This document shows positions 7,137-13,501 of a DNA stretch of 28,868 nt, one piece after another. The notes beneath the pieces were generated by a model. The model was not told where the DNA came from, did no database searches, and saw only the letters and a program-made list of their open reading frames with translations. The first letter of the stretch is position 1. The number at the start of each line of letters is the position of its first letter. This DNA is from a virus. Made by a program: the position numbers and the translations under genes. The DNA lies in IMG/VR virus record IMGVR_UViG_3300012936_000116, positions 1 through 28,868 of that record. One strand, 5' to 3'.

Positions 7137-8822
7137 ATGAGTTGGAAAAAACATTTTACAGTATACCAGGGTCAAAATACAGAAGCTAAACCTAGCACTG
7201 CTAGTCGCTTTCAAAGTTGGTTACCAGAAGTATACAGTGGTCAACCTAACCGTGTAGAAAGATATGCACAGTATGACCAAATGGACATGGACAGCGAAAT
7301 CAACGCCGCCCTTGACATTATTAGTGAATTCAGTACACAATTAGACGAAACAAATCAACTTCCCTTTTCTGTTAACTTAAACGGTGATACAACAGAAAGT
7401 GAAGCAAAAATCTTGGAACAGTCGCTACGTCAGTGGTGTAACTTACAAGATTGGGATAGACGTTTGTTTAAAACGTTTCGTAATGTGATTAAGTACGGAG
7501 ATCAATTTTTTATTAGAGATCCAGAAACATGGGAATTATATTATGTTAACCCTGTTGATGTTACTAAAGTTATTGTCAATGAAGCAGAAGGCAAAGAGCC
7601 AGAACAATACATTGTTAAAAACTTAGACTTAAACATGAAAACAAAAACTGTAAGTGAGCCAGTACAACATGCAAACACTTATAGTACTGTTAATAGTATG
7701 GCAAGAGGTCAGACAATTGATCGTCAAGGTTATGGTGCAGGCGCAGGTAACTATGCTAACAGTGGTGTTGGTAACATTCAAGAATATAATGTAGATGCTA
7801 CACATGTTATACATACAGCATTAACAGAAGGTATGGACAGCGATTATCCTTTTGGTGCTAGTATTTTAGATCCAATTTTTAAAACATATAAACAAAAAGA
7901 ACTATTAGAAGATAGTATTATTATCTACAGAGTACAACGTGCTCCAGAGCGTAGAGTGTTTTATGTTGATGTTGGTAACATGCCAGCAAACAAAGCTATG
8001 GGTTTTGTTGAACGTGTTAAAAATGAAATTCATCAAAAACGTATTCCAAGTAAAACAGGTGGCGGTACAACTATTATGGATGCCGCATATAACCCACTAT
8101 CAATTATGGAAGACTACTTCTTTGCACAAACTGCTGAAGGCAGAGGTAGTAAAGTTGAAGTGTTGCCAGGCGGTGAAAACTTAGGACAAATTGATGACTT
8201 GCGTTACTTCACAAACAAAATGCTAAGAGCATTACGTGTTCCTAGTTCATACCTACCAACAGGTCCAGAAGATGGAACTGCAACTTATGTTGATGGTAGA
8301 GTTGGAACAGCATATATTCAAGAATATAGATTTAACCAATACTGTCAACGATTACAAAAAATTATAGCACCTGTATTTGATAAAGAGTTTAAACTATTCT
8401 TAAAGAATAGAGGTATTACAATTGATACAAGTATTTTTGATATAAGTTTTGTTAACCCACAGAGCTTTAGTCAGTATAAAGAGATTGAAATCCATGCCGC
8501 ACGTGCTAATGTATTTGGTGGATTAGATGGTTCGCCATATTTGAGCAAACGATTCTTGTTAAGCAAGTACTTAGGCTTAACTGAAGAAGAAATTCTAGAA
8601 AATGAACGTATGTGGATGGAAGAAAACAAATCAGGACAAACGCCAGAAGCAGATAGTCAACCTGGACTAGGTAGCGTAGGTGTACGTAGCTTTGATGTAG
8701 ATACAGGCGATGGTGTTCCTGATGTAGGTAATTTGGAAACAGGTGATACTGAAAGCGGCGAATCTCCGATATCAGGAGCAGAAACTGCAACAACACCAGC
8801 GGCACCTGGAGGAGATACATAA
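7137..8822 (+). CDS. 20: Portal vertex protein gp20
   Basis: A 561-residue protein, close to T4 gp20 (524). The start region (SRFQSWLPEVYSG, then MDMDSEINAALDIISEFSTQ), the GDQFFIRDPETWELYYVNP block, the IYRVQRAPERRVFYVDVGN helix-strand region, and the VEVLPGGENLGQIDDLRYF and PSSYLP blocks are standard features of T4-like portals. The dodecameric portal forms the unique head vertex, nucleates prohead assembly and is the DNA channel. The last 60 residues are a Gly/Thr/Asp-rich flexible tail. The gene opens the head cluster behind a sigma70/late promoter pair. Its stop overlaps the next start (TAATG). Confidence 0.97.
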   Translation: MSWKKHFTVYQGQNTEAKPSTASRFQSWLPEVYSGQPNRVERYAQYDQMDMDSEINAALDIISEFSTQLDETNQLPFSVNLNGDTTESEAKILEQSLRQWCNLQDWDRRLFKTFRNVIKYGDQFFIRDPETWELYYVNPVDVTKVIVNEAEGKEPEQYIVKNLDLNMKTKTVSEPVQHANTYSTVNSMARGQTIDRQGYGAGAGNYANSGVGNIQEYNVDATHVIHTALTEGMDSDYPFGASILDPIFKTYKQKELLEDSIIIYRVQRAPERRVFYVDVGNMPANKAMGFVERVKNEIHQKRIPSKTGGGTTIMDAAYNPLSIMEDYFFAQTAEGRGSKVEVLPGGENLGQIDDLRYFTNKMLRALRVPSSYLPTGPEDGTATYVDGRVGTAYIQEYRFNQYCQRLQKIIAPVFDKEFKLFLKNRGITIDTSIFDISFVNPQSFSQYKEIEIHAARANVFGGLDGSPYLSKRFLLSKYLGLTEEEILENERMWMEENKSGQTPEADSQPGLGSVGVRSFDVDTGDGVPDVGNLETGDTESGESPISGAETATTPAAPGGDT

Positions 8823-9022
8823 TGCGTAGCGGAGAATTTCTAGTAGAATATTATGAAGCAGAAGACGATGAATACCATAATCGTGATATTAAAGATGTTA
8901 GACGTAGTAGATTAACACTAAAACATCTTAATAGATTACGTAAACAACGTGAAATTCATAAGATCGAACATGCTAGTAGATTAGAAAAAGTACAAAAAAT
9001 CTACGCCCGTCCTTCCGAATAA
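8822..9022 (+). CDS. Small charged protein between portal and prohead core (gp67 position)
   Basis: This 66-residue protein has an acidic N-terminal half (FLVEYYEAEDDEYHNRD) and a basic helical C-terminal half (TLKHLNRLRKQREIHK). It starts within the gp20 stop codon, so it is translationally coupled to the portal. In T4 the gene after 20 is 67, a small prohead core protein; position and charge pattern fit, but sequence similarity to T4 gp67 is not evident. The polarised charge could let it bridge the portal and the acidic scaffold. No known domain is recognised. Confidence 0.75.
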   Translation: MRSGEFLVEYYEAEDDEYHNRDIKDVRRSRLTLKHLNRLRKQREIHKIEHASRLEKVQKIYARPSE

Positions 9023-9026
9023 TTTA

Positions 9027-9078
9027 GTGTAAAAAGTACTTATCTTTGGCAATTAGTCAAAAAGTACCGTTTTTACAC
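9027..9078 (+). other. Long imperfect hairpin in the gp20-core protein intergenic region
   Basis: GTGTAAAAAGTACTT (9027-9041) pairs with AAGTAC (9062-9067) and TTTTTACAC (9070-9078), giving 15 base pairs with a two-base CG bulge and a 20-base loop. It may be an RNA processing or partial termination structure separating portal from core expression. The short C/T stretch after it contains TTTTT. Confidence 0.6.
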
Positions 9079-9081
9079 CCT

Positions 9082-9096
9082 TTTTACCAGGTAAAA
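9082..9096. repeat. Perfect inverted repeat TTTTACC-A-GGTAAAA
   Basis: Two 7-base arms surround a single A, too tight for an RNA hairpin, so a dimeric protein-binding site on DNA is more likely than a terminator. It lies directly downstream of the long hairpin and upstream of a putative late promoter. Confidence 0.45.
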
Positions 9097-9107
9097 CGTC
9101 TTGGTTA

Positions 9108-9115
9108 CTAAATAA
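9108..9115 (+). promoter_or_regulatory. Possible late promoter of the prohead core operon
   Basis: CTAAATAA resembles the TATAAATA late element loosely, in the 143-base gap before the core gene. The gene itself has a strong AAGGAG ribosome site (9154-9159). Confidence 0.35.
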
Positions 9116-9165
9116 TAATTGTAAACCAGTCATGGTAAGCCTGAAAATATTTTAAGGAGAAAGAA

Positions 9166-9969
9166 ATGAGTAATCACAAGGATTCACTAGTTAAAGTCCT
9201 TGAGTATCTTGTTAATGAAGAGCGTGAGAAGGCATCAGATCTTCTACACGACATTTTTGTTGAAAAAGCAAAAAATCATTGGTCAGCTTTGTCAGAAAGT
9301 GACGAGTCGGTTGAAGAAGATATCCAAGATGAAGACTTAGACGAAACATATGACGTAAACGAAGAAGAAGTTGAAGAAGCAATTGATTCTTTTGATGCGG
9401 AAGAAGATTTCTTAGATGACATTGAGTCAGCTGAAGAAGAAATCGAACAAGAAGAAGTATTCGGCGAAGATGACGATGAAATGGATGCAGATGATGCAGA
9501 AATGGATCTCGCTATGGATATGGACGGCGAAGGCGAAGAAGCAGAAGCAGAAGACGCTGAAGAAGCAATGGCAAACGTTGAAGATGCAATCGCAGAACTA
9601 CGTGCGGCATTTGCGGATATGATGGGCGATGATGAAGCACCAGCTGAAGAAGAACCAGAAATGGAAGAATCAGTAGCTGAAGCATCAGACGACGATTCAG
9701 AAGACGATGCAGAAGAAATCGAAGAAGAATTTGACGCTCTAGAAGAAAATGCAGAATTAACCGCAGTAAAAGCTGATATGTCAGACGGTTCAGACAATAC
9801 TGGTTCACCAGTTGCTGGCAAGAACGACATGGGCGGAAAAGCAGTTGATATGGCAGGTTCAGAAGAAAAAGGCGGTTCAGCACCGGCTGCAAAAGATATG
9901 GGCGTAGATGGTCCACAAGATGCAGGCGATCCAAAACCAGCTCCAAAGCCAAAAAGAGAAATGAAGTAA
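9166..9969 (+). CDS. Highly acidic prohead core/scaffold protein
   Basis: A 267-residue protein. Residues about 40-200 are dominated by Glu, Asp and Ala in long helical runs; the end is Gly/Pro/Lys-rich and basic (KPKPAPKPKREMK). Extreme acidity, low complexity and location between the portal and the gp21 protease are typical of T4-family core proteins (gp67/gp68 in T4), which fill the prohead and are degraded by gp21. A short ordered N-terminal helix (DSLVKVLEYLVNEEREKASD) may be the interaction part. The sequence is too low in complexity to assign an orthologue. It is probably abundant: the ribosome site AAGGAG is ideal. Confidence 0.8.
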   Translation: MSNHKDSLVKVLEYLVNEEREKASDLLHDIFVEKAKNHWSALSESDESVEEDIQDEDLDETYDVNEEEVEEAIDSFDAEEDFLDDIESAEEEIEQEEVFGEDDDEMDADDAEMDLAMDMDGEGEEAEAEDAEEAMANVEDAIAELRAAFADMMGDDEAPAEEEPEMEESVAEASDDDSEDDAEEIEEEFDALEENAELTAVKADMSDGSDNTGSPVAGKNDMGGKAVDMAGSEEKGGSAPAAKDMGVDGPQDAGDPKPAPKPKREMK

Positions 9970-9972
9970 GTT

Positions 9973-10614
9973 ATGTATAAGTCTTTACAAGAGCACTTAA
10001 CATTTAGTCAGGCAAATATTGTCACCGAAGCTATTGAAGAAGCTAACGGTGGCAAAAGCCTGTATATGAAAGGTATCTTTATCGAAGGTGATGTACGTAA
10101 TCAAAATAATAGAATTTATCCTGCTAAAGAAATTCATGAAGCTGTCAAAACGCTGAATGAAAAAATTAAAAAAGGATTTAGTGTTTTAGGTGAAGCCGAT
10201 CACCCAGACGACCTTAATATTAATCTTGATCGTGTAAGTCACATGATTACTGAAATGGATATTGATGGTAATAACGGTATTGGTAAACTAAAAATACTTC
10301 CGACTCCAATGGGAAACATTTGTAAAACCCTATTGGAAAGCGGTGTTAAACTAGGCGTGTCAAGCAGAGGCAGTGGTAATGTTAATGAAGACGGTAAAGT
10401 CAAAGACTTTGAAATAATAACCGTAGACATTGTTGCCAATCCAAGTGCTCCAGATGCTTACCCTGATCCAATCTATGAAAGAATTATGAATCATAGTAGG
10501 GGTAATGTGTTAATGGATGTTGCTTCAGCTGTTAAGCACGACGACAGAGCACAACGTTATCTCCAGGAAGAGGTGACACAATTTATAAACAACCTGAAGT
10601 ATAGGAGAGATTAA
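9973..10614 (+). CDS. 21: Prohead core protease gp21
   Basis: A 213-residue protein, the same size as T4 gp21 (212). Conserved blocks are GIFIEGDVRNQNNRIYP near the start, GEADHPDD with the likely catalytic His77, GVSSRGSG with the likely catalytic Ser130 or Ser131, and DFEIITVDIVANPSAPDA. This is the herpes-protease-like fold of T4 prohead proteases, which activates inside the prohead, destroys the scaffold and trims the capsid protein after short (L/I)xE sites. It lies between the acidic core protein and gp22, as in T4. Confidence 0.96.
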   Translation: MYKSLQEHLTFSQANIVTEAIEEANGGKSLYMKGIFIEGDVRNQNNRIYPAKEIHEAVKTLNEKIKKGFSVLGEADHPDDLNINLDRVSHMITEMDIDGNNGIGKLKILPTPMGNICKTLLESGVKLGVSSRGSGNVNEDGKVKDFEIITVDIVANPSAPDAYPDPIYERIMNHSRGNVLMDVASAVKHDDRAQRYLQEEVTQFINNLKYRRD

Positions 10615-10615
10615 T

Positions 10616-11701
10616 ATGGCTCACTCAATAGATGAACTATTAAGCTCAGGTGCGCTCTCCGAAGAGGTTAGATCTTCAATCAGTGAAGCATGGGAAACCA
10701 AGCAAACTGAACTACGTGAAGAAGTTGCGGCAGAACTACGTGAAGAATTTGCTGAACGTTATGAAAATGACAAAGAGCAAATTGTAGAAGCAATGGACAC
10801 AATGATTGGCGAAGTTATTGCTAAAGAACTCGAAGAGTTCTCAGCAGACAAAGCTAAAGTAGCAGAAGATCGTGTTTCTTATCGCAAGCATATGTCAGAA
10901 CATGCAGTTGTTCTTGATGAGTTTGTAATGGAAACACTTCGCAAAGAAATTAATGAACTTCGCGAAGACCGTGAGGCACAAGACAAGAATATGGCCGAAT
11001 TAGAAGGCTTTGTTCTTGAGCAACTTACTAAAGAGCTCAACGAGTTTCATGAAGACAAACGCTCACTAGTTGAAGCAAAAGTCAAATTGATTAAAGAAGG
11101 CAAAGAAGCTATCGAGGGTACTAAACGTAAGTTCATTGAAAATGCGGCAACCAAAGTTGAGAGCATTCTTGAAAATACTATTAAGAATGAATTAACAAGT
11201 CTTAAAGAAGACATCCAAGTGGCAAAAGAAAACACATTTGGACGTAAGATTTTTGAAACATTTGCGGCAGAGTTTATGAGTAGCTATCTGAACGAAGGTA
11301 CAGAAGTTGCAAAATTAGGCAAAGATATGGACGAACTTAAGGCACAACTTGATGAGGCAAACAAAGCCGTTGCAGAGAAAGAAGTTCAGCTAACTGAATC
11401 AGCACGTAAGGCACGTATTGATGCAGATAAAGCAGAGCGTAAAGAAATCATGTCAGAAATGATGAACCCGCTTTCAAAGCAACACAAAGAAATAATGAAT
11501 GCATTATTGGAATCTACTAAGACAGAAGATTTACAAAAAGCATTCAATAAGTATCTACCTTCAGTATTGAAAGAAGATACAAAAACTAAAACAAAGAAGG
11601 TACTTAGTGAATCAGCAAAAGAAGTCACTGGGGATAAAACATCAGAAGCAAATGTTGATGACAACATTGTTAACCTTCGTAAATTAGCCGGTATAAGTTA
11701 A
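10616..11701 (+). CDS. 22: Prohead core scaffold protein gp22
   Basis: A 361-residue, Glu/Lys-rich, almost entirely helical protein with long coiled-coil stretches (residues about 30-200 and 235-290), located between gp21 and gp23 as in T4. T4 gp22 has 269 residues, so this one is longer. It is the main scaffold on which gp23 assembles and is then cut to small peptides by gp21. The ATG (10616) directly follows the gp21 stop with GGAGAG upstream. The C-terminal end (NIVNLRKLAGIS) is distinct from the coiled coil and may be the capsid-binding tip, by analogy with other scaffolds. Confidence 0.92.
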   Translation: MAHSIDELLSSGALSEEVRSSISEAWETKQTELREEVAAELREEFAERYENDKEQIVEAMDTMIGEVIAKELEEFSADKAKVAEDRVSYRKHMSEHAVVLDEFVMETLRKEINELREDREAQDKNMAELEGFVLEQLTKELNEFHEDKRSLVEAKVKLIKEGKEAIEGTKRKFIENAATKVESILENTIKNELTSLKEDIQVAKENTFGRKIFETFAAEFMSSYLNEGTEVAKLGKDMDELKAQLDEANKAVAEKEVQLTESARKARIDADKAERKEIMSEMMNPLSKQHKEIMNALLESTKTEDLQKAFNKYLPSVLKEDTKTKTKKVLSESAKEVTGDKTSEANVDDNIVNLRKLAGIS

Positions 11702-11712
11702 GGAGACCGATT

Positions 11713-12870
11713 ATGGACGCATTATTTGAAAATTGGAATGCAACCAAAGACGCATTAACAGACGGTCTAACTGGAACAAAAAAACAAGTGATGGAATCAA
11801 CACTTGAGAACACAAAGCGTTACTTAGCAGAATCTGCTACTTCTGGCGCTACTCAAGCTGGTAACGTTGCTACTTTAAACAAAGTTATCCTTCCAGTGAT
11901 TCGTCGTGTTATGCCAACAGTTATTGCAAACGAAATCGTTGGTGTTCAGCCAATGACTGGACCAGTAGGCCAGATTCACACATTACGTGTGCGTTATGCA
12001 GAAACATTTGATTCAGCAACAGCTGGCGATGAAGCACTAAGCCCATTCGCAATTGCAACTGGATATTCAGGCAACGCAACAACTAACAAAGCAGACGCAA
12101 CTGCATCACTAGAAGGTGAAGCAGGACGCAAAATGAGTATTCAAGTACTCAAGCAAACTGTAGAAGCAAAAACACGTAAGCTATCAGCACGTTGGACATT
12201 TGAAGCGGCACAAGACGCTCAGTCAATGCACGGCTTGGACGTAGAAGCAGAAATCATGCAAGCACTAGCTCAAGAGATTACTGCTGAAATCGACCAAGAA
12301 ATCATTGGTTCACTAGGTTCACTTGCAGGTACAGCCGCTGACACATACGACCAGTCAGCAGTATCAGGTACAGCTACTTACGTAGGTGACGAGCATGCCG
12401 CTCTTGCAGTTCTTATCAACAAGAACGCAAACCTAATTGCCGCACGTACACGTCGTGGCGCAGGTAACTGGGCAATTGTTTCACCAACAATGCTAACAGT
12501 ACTACAGTCAGCAACAACATCAGCGTTTGCACGTACAACAGAAGGCCCATTCGAAGCACCAACAAATACAAAATTTGTAGGTACATTGAACGGCACAATG
12601 CGTGTATATGTAAACCAGTATGCAGCCGACGACACAATCTTAGTAGGATACAAAGGTTCAACAGAAACAGACGCCGCGGCGTTCTATTGCCCATATATCC
12701 CACTAATGAGCTCAGGTACAGTACTTGATCCAGCAACATTCGAGCCAACAGTATCATTTATGACACGTTATGGCTACGTTGAGCTATCAAACCAAGCAAG
12801 TTCACTTGGTAATGCCGCTGATTACCTAAGCAAAATTGCGGTAACAACTAACCAGCTTGCATTTGCATAA
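11713..12870 (+). CDS. 23: Major capsid protein gp23
   Basis: A 385-residue protein containing the gp23 landmarks TLNKVILPVIRRVMPTVIANE, GVQPMTGPVGQIHTLRVRY, a TVEAKTRKLSARWTFEAAQD block and, later, MTRYGYVELSNQA near the C-terminus. It is clearly shorter than T4 gp23 (521), and shorter than I expect for cyanophage versions, mainly in the middle, which suggests a missing insertion domain. A gp21 cleavage site is likely at YLAE/S (after E40), matching the (L/I)xE rule; removal of the propeptide would leave a 345-residue shell protein. AAGGAG precedes the ATG, and a strong terminator follows. Confidence 0.97.
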   Translation: MDALFENWNATKDALTDGLTGTKKQVMESTLENTKRYLAESATSGATQAGNVATLNKVILPVIRRVMPTVIANEIVGVQPMTGPVGQIHTLRVRYAETFDSATAGDEALSPFAIATGYSGNATTNKADATASLEGEAGRKMSIQVLKQTVEAKTRKLSARWTFEAAQDAQSMHGLDVEAEIMQALAQEITAEIDQEIIGSLGSLAGTAADTYDQSAVSGTATYVGDEHAALAVLINKNANLIAARTRRGAGNWAIVSPTMLTVLQSATTSAFARTTEGPFEAPTNTKFVGTLNGTMRVYVNQYAADDTILVGYKGSTETDAAAFYCPYIPLMSSGTVLDPATFEPTVSFMTRYGYVELSNQASSLGNAADYLSKIAVTTNQLAFA

Positions 12871-12895
12871 TAGTTAGTATTATTTTTAAAACTAG

Positions 12896-12922
12896 AACAG
12901 GCTCTTCGGAGCCTGTTTTTTT
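12896..12922 (+). terminator. Strong rho-independent terminator after gp23
   Basis: A nine-base stem AACAGGCTC/GAGCCTGTT capped by a TTCG tetraloop ends in a seven-base T tract. It separates the head cluster from the fibre genes. Confidence 0.95.
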
Positions 12923-12934
12923 GTGGCAAATTAG

Positions 12935-12942
12935 AATAAATA
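12935..12942 (+). promoter_or_regulatory. Late promoter for the 12964-18850 tail fibre/protease genes
   Basis: AATAAATA differs from TATAAATA at one base, lies just after the terminator and 21 bases before the next ATG, with GGAG at 12953-12956 as the ribosome site. Confidence 0.65.
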
Positions 12943-12963
12943 TATGCAACACGGAGAATAAAC

Positions 12964-13500
12964 ATGTCTACACAATTTAAACAAGGTTTAGATGTTAGTG
13001 GTAATATTCAGCTAACAGGAAAGATCACAGGACTTACAGATCCAACTGCCGCACAAGATGCCGCAACCAAAGCATATGTAGATGCTAACTCAGGAGGTGG
13101 CGGTGGAGGCACTACTACTTTAAGTAGAACAACAGTATCAGGAACAACATCAAGTATTGCTGATGAAGCAGATGAAGATATAGATCTTACAGGTACTGCA
13201 AAAGCATATTCAATATTTGATATTACAGTAGATGCGGCAGCATGGGTTAGAGTTTATTCGAGTAGTACTGCAAGAACAGCAGATGCTAGTAGATCAGAAG
13301 GAGTTGATCCAGATCCAGATGCAGGTGTGTTAGCAGAAATCATTACAACAGGAGCAACTACTGTTGCATTTACACCATCTACTATTAGTTTTAATAATGA
13401 TACTGTAGTTACTGATACAATTTATTTAAATGTAACTAACAAATCAGGAAGTACATCTACTATTAGCACTACAATGACTATATTACCTTTGGAAACATAA
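12964..13500 (+). CDS. Small tail fibre-like protein, copy A of the adhesin-protease module
   Basis: A 178-residue protein. Residues 1-42 carry a phage fibre signature (GLTDPTAAQDAATKAYVD), followed by a six-glycine hinge and a beta-rich domain (about 53-178). The C-terminal domain is strikingly similar to the C-terminal domain encoded at 28158-28868: both have SRTTV, TTSSIAD, AAWVRVY, ARTADA, RSEG and ITNK/VTNKSGST-type blocks. Both genes are followed after one base by a subtilisin-like protease gene. It is probably an exposed virion fibre component that the protease binds or processes. No known domain family is recognised for the C-terminal part. Confidence 0.8.
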   Translation: MSTQFKQGLDVSGNIQLTGKITGLTDPTAAQDAATKAYVDANSGGGGGGTTTLSRTTVSGTTSSIADEADEDIDLTGTAKAYSIFDITVDAAAWVRVYSSSTARTADASRSEGVDPDPDAGVLAEIITTGATTVAFTPSTISFNNDTVVTDTIYLNVTNKSGSTSTISTTMTILPLET

Positions 13501-13501
13501 A

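Noticed and set aside
9276-9952. Long minus-strand frames (up to 184 codons) opposite the acidic core gene
   Set aside because: Ser- or Leu-rich mirror images of GAA/GAT codons on the coding strand; antisense shadows of a low-complexity gene.
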